From an uncultured bacterium (GTDB lineage: Bacteria > Verrucomicrobiota > Kiritimatiellia > RFP12 > UBA1067): a stretch of DNA of 19,457 nt. Position numbers and translations under genes: made by a program. Below the pieces are notes generated by a model. That model saw only the letters and a program-made list of their open reading frames with translations, did not search any database and had not been told where the DNA came from. Location of the stretch: the NCBI GenBank assembly GCA_902779075.1, contig CACZAK010000069.1:1-19457 (forward strand), read 5' to 3'. Below, in pieces: positions 1 through 6,741 of this stretch (positions within the stretch are counted from its first letter, which is position 1; every line of letters starts with the position of its first letter).

Positions 1-1245
1 CTGGCTCTTCTTCGTGGGAATCGTGGTGTTGCGCTCGATGAGGGGCGTCATCACGCCGCCGAGCGTCTCGATGCCGAGCGTGAGGGGCGTCACGTCGAGG
101 AGCAGCACGTCCTTCACGTCGCCCTTCAGGATGCCGCCCTGGATGGCCGCGCCCATGGCTACGACTTCATCCGGGTTCACGCCCTTGTGCGGATCCTTGC
201 CGAAGAGGCTCTTCGCCTTTTCCTGGATGAGCGGCATGCGCGTCTGGCCGCCGACGAGCACCACCTCGTCGACCGAGGAGAGCTCCGCGTCGTCCATGCA
301 CTTGCGGCACGGCTCGCTCGTGCGGTTCACGAGGTCCATCGTGAGCGACTCGAGCTTAGCCTTGTTGAGGGTCATGGTCAGGTGCTTCGGACCCGACGAG
401 TCGGCCGTGATGAACGGCAGGTTGATGTCGTAGGTCGTAGCGGACGACAGAGCGCACTTCGCCTTCTCGGCCTCTTCCTTGAGACGCTGGAGGGCCATCA
501 CGTCCGACCCGAGGTCGATGCCGTTCTGCGCCTTGAAGTCCTCGATCATCCACTTCATGATCGCCTGGTCGAGGTCGTCGCCGCCGAGGTGCGTATCGCC
601 GTTCGTGGCCTTCACCTCGAAGACGCCGTCGCCGATGTCGAGAATCGAGATATCGAACGTGCCGCCGCCGAAGTCGTACACGGCGATCTTCTCGTTCTTC
701 TTCTTGTCGAGACCATACGCGAGCGAAGCCGCAGTCGGCTCGTTCACGATGCGCTTAACGTCGAGGCCCGCGATGCGGCCGGCGTCCTTAGTCGCCTGAC
801 GTTGCGAGTCGTTGAAGTACGCAGGCACGGTGATGACCGCCTCGGTGATCTTCTCGCCGAGGAACGCCTCCGCGTCCGTCTTCAGCTTCTGCAGGATCAT
901 CGCGCTGATTTCCTGCGGACTATAAGTCTTATCGCCCACCTTCACCGCCGCGTCGCCGTTCGCAGCCGGAACGACCTCGTACGGTACCATCTTGCGCTCG
1001 GCCTCCATCTCGTCGTAACGACGGCCCATGAAGCGCTTGATTGAGTAAATGGTGGATTTCGGGTTCGTCACGGCCTGACGCTTCGCCGCCTGACCGACAA
1101 GACGCTCGCCCGTCTTCGTGAACGCCACGATTGACGGCGTGGTGCGCTGGCCTTCCGCGTTCGGAATCACCGTCGCTTCGCCACCTTCCATAACAGCCAT
1201 GCAGCTGTTCGTGGTGCCCAGGTCTATACCTAATACTTTTGCCAT
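1..1245 (-). CDS. dnaK: Chaperone protein DnaK (Hsp70), C-terminal part beyond window
   Basis: ATP-dependent cytosolic Hsp70 chaperone that binds unfolded peptide segments with DnaJ and GrpE. The first 415 codons are present; the frame runs open off the left edge, so roughly the last third (rest of the substrate domain and lid, by comparison with the usual ~640 residues) is missing. Visible landmarks: phosphate-1 loop IDLGTTNS at residues 7-14, the [15 protein letters not shown] segment, phosphate-2 DFGGGTFD near residue 191, adenosine motif [11 protein letters not shown] near 325-335, and the start of the substrate domain, [11 protein letters not shown], near 390. The ATG at 1245 is preceded by AAGGAG with 7 bases spacing, which fixes the start. 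The upstream region carries a sigma-54-type promoter and palindromes. No CIRCE (HrcA) operator is seen. Neither grpE nor dnaJ lies upstream. Confidence 0.98.
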   Translation of the reverse strand, partial: MAKVLGIDLGTTNSCMAVMEGGEATVIPNAEGQRTTPSIVAFTKTGERLVGQAAKRQAVTNPKSTIYSIKRFMGRRYDEMEAERKMVPYEVVPAANGDAAVKVGDKTYSPQEISAMILQKLKTDAEAFLGEKITEAVITVPAYFNDSQRQATKDAGRIAGLDVKRIVNEPTAASLAYGLDKKKNEKIAVYDFGGGTFDISILDIGDGVFEVKATNGDTHLGGDDLDQAIMKWMIEDFKAQNGIDLGSDVMALQRLKEEAEKAKCALSSATTYDINLPFITADSSGPKHLTMTLNKAKLESLTMDLVNRTSEPCRKCMDDAELSSVDEVVLVGGQTRMPLIQEKAKSLFGKDPHKGVNPDEVVAMGAAIQGGILKGDVKDVLLLDVTPLTLGIETLGGVMTPLIERNTTIPTKKSQ

Positions 1246-1259
1246 AATGTTTTCTCCTT

Positions 1260-1282
1260 GCCCACTTTCTTTCCATGTGGGC
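1260..1282 (-). promoter_or_regulatory. Hairpin in the predicted dnaK 5' leader
   Basis: In the minus-strand sense GCCCAC (1282-1277) pairs with GTGGGC (1265-1260) around an 11-base purine-rich loop. It would start within a base or two of the transcription start predicted from the sigma-54 promoter and end directly before the AAGGAG ribosome-binding site. The Shine-Dalgarno is not itself in the stem, so an mRNA-stabilising 5' stem-loop is as plausible as a thermosensor. Confidence 0.5.
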
Positions 1283-1293
1283 AGCAGAAAATA

Positions 1294-1310
1294 AGCAAAA
1301 TGCGTGCCAA
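1294..1310 (-). promoter_or_regulatory. Sigma-54 (RpoN) type -24/-12 promoter of dnaK
   Basis: The minus strand reads TGGCACG (1309-1303), four bases, then TTGCT (1298-1294), matching the RpoN consensus TGGCAYR-N4-TTGCW at every defined position, with the invariant GG (1308-1307) and GC (1296-1295) exactly 10 bases apart. Predicted +1 is near 1283, giving a leader of about 38 bases before the dnaK ATG. No convincing sigma-70 promoter is seen in the same gap. Function is inferred from the motif and its position only. Confidence 0.75.
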
Positions 1311-1358
1311 GCGGTAAAACAAACTAACAACACATGAAAATTGGCGTGAAAGCTCCGC

Positions 1359-1371
1359 GAATTGGCAATTC
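1359..1371. promoter_or_regulatory. Perfect 13-base palindrome GAATTG-G-CAATTC upstream of dnaK
   Basis: Six-base arms GAATTG/CAATTC around a central G, about 50 bases upstream of the -24 box, between the promoter and the TGTGCCA palindrome set. Sequence differs from those palindromes, so it may be a site for a different regulator or chance in an AT-richer stretch. Confidence 0.35.
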
Positions 1372-1387
1372 TGTGTTTTCAGCGGCG

Positions 1388-1451
1388 TGTCACACACAGT
1401 GCCCGTGTGCCACTGTGGCACACTCGCTGTGCCAGATGGGACAGTGGCACA
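1388..1451. promoter_or_regulatory. Evenly spaced palindrome array (candidate activator sites) upstream of dnaK
   Basis: Three dyads: GTGT-CAC-ACAC at 1388-1398, a perfect 19-base palindrome GTGTGCCACTGTGGCACAC at 1405-1423, and CTGTGCCA-GA-TGGGACAG at 1427-1444 (one mismatch), followed by a further half site TGGCACA at 1445-1451. Dyad centres are near 1393, 1414 and 1435.5, about 21 bases apart, or two helical turns, placing them on one face of the DNA. They lie roughly 85-130 bases upstream of the -24 element, where enhancer-binding activators of sigma-54 promoters usually bind. No U-tract follows on either strand, which argues against a terminator for the gene ending at 1454. Confidence 0.6.
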
Positions 1452-1453
1452 AT

Positions 1454-2389
1454 TTACGACCAGATTTTCCGAATCAGGGCGAGGCTCGCCTTCAATTCAT
1501 CGAAGGTCACGGGTTCGTGCGGCTCGAACACGCGCAGGATGTCGCGCTGGGCGAGCGGCTTGAGCGCGGCGAAATCGACGTTGCCCCAGCCGGGTTGGCG
1601 GTGGTCGTCGTGGAAGTCCTTGACGTCGTTGAGGTGCATGCCGCAGATGTGCGACGCAAAGCGGTTGGCGATGTCCGTCTCCGGGTCGTCCCACTTGAAA
1701 CTGGCGCGCACGCGTGCGTGGCCGGTGTCGAACCAGAGGCGCACGGGCGCGCCCGCGAGGTCCTTCATCAGCGCCTCGGCTTCCTCGGCGTTCGGGAACC
1801 CCTCAAGACTCGGCAGGTTCTCGAGCGCGAGCGTGAGATGCGCCTTTTCAAGTTCGGGGATGACCACGTCGAGTTCGCGGCGGAACACCTCCAACAGTTT
1901 GCGTCCGCGCTTTTTGCGGCGCACATGCGCCTTGGCGAGATGCTTCACGTAGACGGGACGCGTCACGTCGGGCTTGTTTTCTTTCCCCTTCGCGAGACGG
2001 CGCAGGACGGATGAATCGAGGTTCACGAAAAGGCCATCAAGCTCGGCATAGCCTGCGTGCGTCACGACCACTTTTGCGCCGAGGTCGACGGCGCATTCGA
2101 TCGTCTTCTTCAGGAGCAGACGCGCGAGCGCGCGTTCCTCCTCGTCGTGATGCGCGAGCTGGTGGAGTTCGGGGTGTCCGCTCGGCGCGCCGATGGGCAC
2201 GGGACAGTACGCATGTACGGAGTCGACGGGTATCTGGTCGAGCCGACTTTTGAAGCCGGGCAGTTGCTCGGGCATCGTGCGAAAGCCGAGCTCGAGCGCG
2301 TCGAAGCCAAGCGCAATCGCCTCGTCGGCGATGGCCGCGCCGTCGTCGAGACGCGCGTTGTTCCAGTTTGTCGAAAGGGCAATGCGCAT
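1454..2389 (-). CDS. Sugar phosphate isomerase/epimerase-like TIM-barrel protein
   Basis: A 311-residue protein of the AP-endonuclease-2-like TIM-barrel superfamily (xylose isomerase-like). Members isomerise or epimerise sugars and inositols using a divalent metal; the substrate is not determinable here. Candidate metal ligands lie at the expected strand ends: Glu in LALENLP, Asp and His in WFDTGHAR, His in CGMHLND, and Glu in RVFEPHE near the C terminus. VVVTHAG marks an earlier strand. No signal peptide, so cytosolic. Its ATG at 2389 lies 4 bases after the stop of the upstream lactonase/GH78 gene with only a weak ribosome-binding site, implying translational coupling in one operon and a role in catabolism of the sugar released there. 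A basic insert (HVRRKKRGRK) around residues 160-170 is unusual. Confidence 0.85.
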   Translation of the reverse strand: MRIALSTNWNNARLDDGAAIADEAIALGFDALELGFRTMPEQLPGFKSRLDQIPVDSVHAYCPVPIGAPSGHPELHQLAHHDEEERALARLLLKKTIECAVDLGAKVVVTHAGYAELDGLFVNLDSSVLRRLAKGKENKPDVTRPVYVKHLAKAHVRRKKRGRKLLEVFRRELDVVIPELEKAHLTLALENLPSLEGFPNAEEAEALMKDLAGAPVRLWFDTGHARVRASFKWDDPETDIANRFASHICGMHLNDVKDFHDDHRQPGWGNVDFAALKPLAQRDILRVFEPHEPVTFDELKASLALIRKIWS

Positions 2390-2393
2390 GGCG

Positions 2394-5168
2394 TCACTCG
2401 CGGACGATTTTCACTCCTTCCGGCGCGTTGATCGTCGTCTCAATCATGCCGTCAGCCTTTTTCTCCGCACGCACGCGCACAGGTCCCATCGGCGTGGGGT
2501 ACGCACCTTCGGCCCACGCGAGGTCGCCGAGGGACGGCTTGACGCGCACGGTCGTGCAGCCGGGTTCAAGCGGCTGGATGCCGAGGACGCGGTGGATGCA
2601 CCACGCGGCCGGGCCCGACGACCAACCGTGGCAGAGCGAATGGCGGAAGCCCTTGTAGCAGAAGTCGCCATAGTCGCCGTGGATGTCCTTCTTGCCCGCG
2701 ACGGGCAGTTCGTCAATGCGGAAGCAGTTGTTCGTCCAGGCGAGGTTGAAGTCCTCCCAGAAGCTCGTCGCGCCCACGTCGAGCATGCCGCCCCAGTAGT
2801 CGCGCACGGTGTCGAGCGCGCGCTGCTGTTCGCCCGCCGCGCTCATCGCCTCGATCATGTAGTAGCCGTAGAACGTGGAGACCCTGTCGTGTCCGTCGCG
2901 GCCAAGCTCCTGTTCGAACATCTCCTTGGGCGAGCGCAGACCGGAGAGCGCGAGTAGCGCGGCGGAGCTTTTCGCGCCGCACGGCTCCGGACGCAGCTTC
3001 TCTAGCTTCGCCGCGAGCGAACGCGCCTTGTCGGCGAGGGTCGCGTCCCCGATCGCGTCGGCCATGAACGCCGTCTCACGCGCACATACGAGAGCGAGCG
3101 CCTGCGTCCCGGCCTTCGCGGCCGCCTTGTTGTGCTGGGTGGGCCAGTCGAGGAACGTACCCGCCGTCCATTCGCCGTTCTTCATTCCCGTCAACGCGTG
3201 GTCGAAGGTCGCGGAGATGTACGCCGCGTGTTTCTTCAGGTAGTTGACGTCGCCGGTGTGGCGGTACCATTCCGCGACGTTCCGGAGCCACCAGAGGGTG
3301 TACGTGGGCATCCCGTTCATCCACTTGTTCGGCGGGGTCGTGGCGGCCATGTAGTCAAGCGATGCGGGGAGGACGTCCGCCGCGCCGAACACGGCGAGGA
3401 CGGACATCGTCTCGGGATGCGTATCGCCCATCCACACGAGGCGGTCGCGTTTGATGCCGTCCCAGAGATACGACTGGCAGCAGAGATGGACTGTCTGCAC
3501 GGCGGTCTCGAACACGGCGTTGAGTCTTTCGTCCGACGAACGGAACGACCCGAGGCGCTCCATCGGGCGCATGACCGACACGGCACGCACGTACTCAAGC
3601 TGGAGATTGCCCTTGCCCGCGTTGTCGATCCGTGCGAAACGGAATCCCGACTCGCCGATCTCACGCTGTCCGAACCACGGAAGGTCGATCACGCTGTCGC
3701 GTATCGCGTGGTCGTTGCACGCCCCGCGCTCACCGAGCTCGCTCATCGCCTCCGCCACCGACTCGCCAAACCGCACGCGCGCACGCGCGCCTCTGCCGCT
3801 TTTCGCGCCGCACCCGATCTGAAGCGATCCGTGCAGCTCGCGCCCGAAATCGAGCACAATCCATTCGCCCGGCTTCAGTACCGGACCCGACCCCGCGCCG
3901 AATGCGCCCTCGGAGACCTGTCCGAAACGCGGTCCGCACAGCGTCTCCGTGCCGCGAAGTCCTTGCGACGATGCGACGATGCGCGTTGGCGGCACAATCG
4001 TGCGTACGCGCGGATCGACGGCGCCGGAGTCTGCGATTGATGCGACCGTTCCGGAAACGGGAAGGAAGGTCGTGCAGAAGACCGAGCCCATGTCCTTCAC
4101 GGCTGCGAGCGGCGTGAGCGTGCAGGCGGCCTTGTCGTAGCGATAGGTACGGAGCGCGCCGTCCTTCTGGAAACCGACGGCGAACACCTTGCCGCCCGGC
4201 AGCACCTCGAAGTCCCACGGGAAGGAACCGTCGAGCTTGATGATGCCGCGCCGCGCGAGCGTGCCCGTTTCGGCGTTGACGGAAAACACGGCGAGAGATT
4301 CGTGTCCGCGGTTTGAGCAGTAGAGTTCGGAGGCGTCCTCGGAGAGTTTGATCGCGGCCGCCTTCGAGAATGCGGTGAAGTCCTCGGGCGTCAGCTTGAG
4401 TTGCTGGATGGGCGTGAAGTGTCCGTCCGCGTAGCGGTAGCTCGTCACGTAGTTCTCAAGTTCAAAGAGGAGGAAGGCGAAGCGTCCGTTCGGGTGGAAC
4501 GCGATGTGGCGCGGACCCGCCCCGGCGGGCGTGGTGATCACGTCGCGCACGAATTTCCCCGTCGTCGCGCAGTAGAGTTTCACGCGGTCCGTGCCGAGGT
4601 CGACGATGCAGATGTACTTGCCGTCGGGCGTCACGCGCGCGCAGTGGCAGTGTGGACGGTCCTGGCGCGGTTTGTTCGGTCCGGTGGGATCCTCCGAGAC
4701 GATTCCCTTAAGCGTCTCCTTCTTGAACGTGCCGTCCGCCTTGAGGTCCACCCAGCCCGCCGTGCCGCGTCCGTACTCGGCGAAGACGAGCTTCTTCTCG
4801 TCGGGCGAAAGCGAAAGATGGCAGGGCGCGGGATGTCCGGTGGCGAGCTTTTCGAGGAGCACGGGCGCGCAGCCGGTCGGGTCGAGCGCGTACACGGCCA
4901 CGCCGCCGTTCGGACCTTTCGGCACGGAACGGTCCGCAAGAGACGTGTAGAGACGCGTCCGCGCGCGGTTGACGGCGATGTACGTGGCGTTCGCCACGGG
5001 CAGCGTGCCGCGTACGGCGATTGCGCCCGTCTCGGCGTCCACCTCCACGATCTTCAGCGCGTTCGGCTGGGTGCCGCTGCTCGCGCCGATGTATCCGATC
5101 TGCTTCGCGCCGCCGAACGCGGCGAACGCTCCCGCCACAAGGGCGGACACAACTGTCATTTTTCTCAT
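2394..5168 (-). CDS. Secreted lactonase-type beta-propeller / GH78 alpha-L-rhamnosidase-like fusion protein
   Basis: A 924-residue two-domain protein. Residues 1-21 form a signal peptide ending FGGA. Residues ~22-375 resemble the 7-bladed propeller lactonase family (6-phosphogluconolactonase-like), with repeats such as YIAVNRARTRLYTS, CHLSLSPDEKKLVFAEYG, CARVTPDGKYICIVDLG and PRHIAFHPNGRFAFLL. From ~390 it resembles alpha-L-rhamnosidase-like (GH78) proteins: a beta-sandwich region, then an (alpha/alpha)6 barrel carrying DGIKRDRLVWMGD at 570-582. By family analogy the acidic residues are D570, D575 and D582; D575 stands where characterised enzymes often have Glu, so activity may differ. A C-terminal beta domain (LEPGCTTVRVKPSLGDLAWAEG) follows. 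Export points to extracytoplasmic glycan work. The ATG at 5168 is 6 bases after a -10 box; an in-frame ATG at 5159 is the alternative. Confidence 0.8.
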   Translation of the reverse strand: MRKMTVVSALVAGAFAAFGGAKQIGYIGASSGTQPNALKIVEVDAETGAIAVRGTLPVANATYIAVNRARTRLYTSLADRSVPKGPNGGVAVYALDPTGCAPVLLEKLATGHPAPCHLSLSPDEKKLVFAEYGRGTAGWVDLKADGTFKKETLKGIVSEDPTGPNKPRQDRPHCHCARVTPDGKYICIVDLGTDRVKLYCATTGKFVRDVITTPAGAGPRHIAFHPNGRFAFLLFELENYVTSYRYADGHFTPIQQLKLTPEDFTAFSKAAAIKLSEDASELYCSNRGHESLAVFSVNAETGTLARRGIIKLDGSFPWDFEVLPGGKVFAVGFQKDGALRTYRYDKAACTLTPLAAVKDMGSVFCTTFLPVSGTVASIADSGAVDPRVRTIVPPTRIVASSQGLRGTETLCGPRFGQVSEGAFGAGSGPVLKPGEWIVLDFGRELHGSLQIGCGAKSGRGARARVRFGESVAEAMSELGERGACNDHAIRDSVIDLPWFGQREIGESGFRFARIDNAGKGNLQLEYVRAVSVMRPMERLGSFRSSDERLNAVFETAVQTVHLCCQSYLWDGIKRDRLVWMGDTHPETMSVLAVFGAADVLPASLDYMAATTPPNKWMNGMPTYTLWWLRNVAEWYRHTGDVNYLKKHAAYISATFDHALTGMKNGEWTAGTFLDWPTQHNKAAAKAGTQALALVCARETAFMADAIGDATLADKARSLAAKLEKLRPEPCGAKSSAALLALSGLRSPKEMFEQELGRDGHDRVSTFYGYYMIEAMSAAGEQQRALDTVRDYWGGMLDVGATSFWEDFNLAWTNNCFRIDELPVAGKKDIHGDYGDFCYKGFRHSLCHGWSSGPAAWCIHRVLGIQPLEPGCTTVRVKPSLGDLAWAEGAYPTPMGPVRVRAEKKADGMIETTINAPEGVKIVRE

Positions 5169-5174
5169 GCGGAC

Positions 5175-5203
5175 ATTCTAGCACACCCGCCCCCGCCGCG
5201 CAA
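5175..5203 (-). promoter_or_regulatory. Promoter of the lactonase/GH78 operon, predicted leaderless
   Basis: Minus strand: -35-like TTGCGC (5203-5198), 17-base spacer, extended -10 TGC-TAGAAT (hexamer 5180-5175), then 6 bases to the ATG at 5168. Predicted +1 coincides with the start codon and no ribosome-binding site exists. Confidence 0.6.
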
Positions 5204-5268
5204 GCCGCGATTTTTCCGAACGCACAAAACTGACAATCAATCCAATGGTGCGTGCATCGGCACGGAGC

Positions 5269-5280
5269 TTTTGGTACAAT
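5269..5280 (+). promoter_or_regulatory. Extended -10 promoter of the metallophosphoesterase, predicted leaderless
   Basis: TTTTGG-TACAAT with hexamer at 5275-5280, followed by eight bases (CTTCGCCG) and the ATG at 5289. No good -35 box is visible; the TTTTGG-TATAAT-TTCGCCG pattern recurs at three other promoters in the window. It sits back-to-back with the operon promoter at 5175-5203. Confidence 0.6.
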
Positions 5281-5288
5281 CTTCGCCG

Positions 5289-6302
5289 ATGGAAAACAAG
5301 GATTCTAACATCAGCAGGCGTTCCTTCATCGCCGCCGGGGCCGCCCTGGCGCTCGCGACGGAGCTTCGCGCCGCCGTACCTGCGGACACCGTCCGCAAAA
5401 CGAAACTGCCGGGCTTCAAGCCCCTCGACCTCCGCCGCCTCCAGATCAAGGTCGGCGCGGAGCGTCCCTTCAAGGCCGTACACATTTCGGACACGCACAT
5501 CGTGCGCGCCGACGCGACCGAGAAGGATCCCCGCAAACTGGACCTCGCCTCCAGACGGTATACCCACATGGCTTTTGGCGAACACTACCTGGCGGAGGCA
5601 GTCGCCGCAGCGCGGCGCGACAACGCGCTCCTTCTCCACACCGGCGACATGATCGACTTCGTCTCCAACGCCAACCTCAGGCTCGTCGCACGCTACTTCG
5701 GCTCCGACGACTGGTTCGTCTCGTCCGGGAACCACGAGTTCTCGAAGTACGTCGGCGAGGCGCGGGAGGACGCCGCCTACAAGGCGGACAGCTACGCGCG
5801 CGTCTCGGCGAGCTTCCCCAACGACCTGACCTTCGCGTCGCGCGTGGTGAACGGCGTGAACTTCGTCGCCGTGGACGACGTGTACTACAATTTCACGGCC
5901 GAACAGCTCGCCCGCATGGAAAAGGAAGTCGCAAAGGGCCTGCCCATCGTCCTCATGTGCCACGTACCGCTCTACACGCCGCGCCACCATGACGTCGAAC
6001 TGAAGAAGTCAGGTGGTGTGTGTTCCTACGAGACGGGCGTTCCTGACGAGAAGATCGCCACGTGGCGTGCCCCGAGGCGTCACCTGTCCAAGGAAGAGGA
6101 ATGGCGCGACCGCCGCGTGCAGCAGCGTGCGGACGCTCCGACGAAGGAGTTCATCAAGTACATCAAGGCGCAGCCGCTCCTCAAGGCGATTCTCTGCGGA
6201 CACTGCCACGCCTTCTGGCAGGAACCGTTCTCGCAGACCGCCGTGCAGTACGTCTGCTCCGCGACCTACATGGGCGAAGGATACGCCATCGATTTCATCT
6301 AA
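5289..6302 (+). CDS. Tat-exported calcineurin-like metallophosphoesterase
   Basis: A 337-residue phosphoesterase of the calcineurin-like superfamily, predicted to hydrolyse phosphomono- or diesters outside the cytoplasm. Residues 9-13 are SRRSF, followed by a hydrophobic alanine/leucine stretch to about residue 28, a typical twin-arginine signal consistent with export of a metal-loaded enzyme. The dinuclear metal-site motifs appear in order: ISDTH, GDMID, GNHE, MCHVP and a late GHCH. The reading frame stays open upstream to 4401, but that extension is antisense to the neighbouring gene and lies beyond the promoter; the start at 5289 is chosen for the Tat signal and the -10 box 8 bases before it. 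It lies 16 bases before the thioesterase gene, with which it likely forms an operon. Substrate unknown. Confidence 0.88.
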   Translation: MENKDSNISRRSFIAAGAALALATELRAAVPADTVRKTKLPGFKPLDLRRLQIKVGAERPFKAVHISDTHIVRADATEKDPRKLDLASRRYTHMAFGEHYLAEAVAAARRDNALLLHTGDMIDFVSNANLRLVARYFGSDDWFVSSGNHEFSKYVGEAREDAAYKADSYARVSASFPNDLTFASRVVNGVNFVAVDDVYYNFTAEQLARMEKEVAKGLPIVLMCHVPLYTPRHHDVELKKSGGVCSYETGVPDEKIATWRAPRRHLSKEEEWRDRRVQQRADAPTKEFIKYIKAQPLLKAILCGHCHAFWQEPFSQTAVQYVCSATYMGEGYAIDFI

Positions 6303-6318
6303 CAAAAGGGAAAATCCC

Positions 6319-6720
6319 ATGTCAAGATTCACGACGATCGAAGACGCACGGGGCTACTTCTCGTGCGACAGGTTCGCCACGGAGAACGGAATGACGCTGG
6401 ACGAGCTGGACGAGACCCATGCCGTCACGAGCCTGACCGTCGACGCCCGTCACAAGAACGCTTACGGCGGCGTGATGGGCGGGGCGATATTCACCCTCGC
6501 AGACTTCGCGTTCGCCGCGCTGTCGAACGACCGCGAGCGGATCACGGTCGCCCAGCAGGTAAGCATCAACTACCTCTCGCCCGTCAAGGGCGATCGGCTT
6601 ATCGCCACGGCCCGTTACAAGAAGGACGGACGCAACTCGTGCGTCGTGAACGTTGACGTTGCCGACGATACTGGCCGCGAAATCGCCCAGTTCGTCGGAA
6701 CGGGATTCAAGCTGAAGTAG
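6319..6720 (+). CDS. PaaI-type hotdog-fold thioesterase
   Basis: A 133-residue single hotdog domain, predicted to hydrolyse acyl-CoA (often aryl or phenylacetyl-CoA-like) thioesters in the cytosol as a tetramer. The family signature is visible as HKNAYGGVMGGAIFTLADFAFA (about residues 44-65), with the catalytic-type Asp in LADFAF. The common HGG is MGG here, a frequent variant. INYLSPVKGDRLIATARYKKDGRN and VNVDVADDTGREIAQFVGTGFKLK complete the domain. ATG at 6319 is preceded by AAGGG 8 bases upstream. The gene follows the phosphoesterase by 16 bases. Its TAG stop lies within one arm of a perfect hairpin shared with the convergent helicase gene. Confidence 0.88.
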   Translation: MSRFTTIEDARGYFSCDRFATENGMTLDELDETHAVTSLTVDARHKNAYGGVMGGAIFTLADFAFAALSNDRERITVAQQVSINYLSPVKGDRLIATARYKKDGRNSCVVNVDVADDTGREIAQFVGTGFKLK

Positions 6721-6741
6721 GCGGATTGGATCCGCCTACTT
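6715..6741. terminator. Perfect hairpin shared by two convergent genes
   Basis: AAGTAGGCGGAT (6715-6726) pairs with ATCCGCCTACTT (6730-6741) around a TGG loop, a 12-bp perfect stem. The left arm contains the TAG of the thioesterase (6718-6720) and the right arm the complementary TAG of the helicase-nuclease (6736-6738). Because it reads the same on both strands it could end transcription in both directions, but neither side has a T-tract, so it is not a canonical intrinsic terminator; protection of 3' ends is an alternative. Confidence 0.6.

Noticed and set aside
187..1044. Long plus-strand open frame opposite dnaK
   Set aside because: Pure antisense shadow; the minus strand encodes an unmistakable DnaK and the plus frame is Arg/Leu/Val-rich without family features.
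1405..1423. Intrinsic terminator for the isomerase gene
   Set aside because: The hairpin is strong but lacks a T-tract on either strand and is one of several phased dyads, so a protein-binding site is more likely.
1246..1453. CIRCE/HrcA operator for dnaK
   Set aside because: No TTAGCACTC-N9-GAGTGCTAA-like repeat is present; the palindromes there have a different sequence.
4401..5288. Upstream extension of the metallophosphoesterase frame
   Set aside because: It overlaps the lactonase/GH78 gene antisense, precedes the gene's own promoter and would bury the Tat signal in the middle of the protein.
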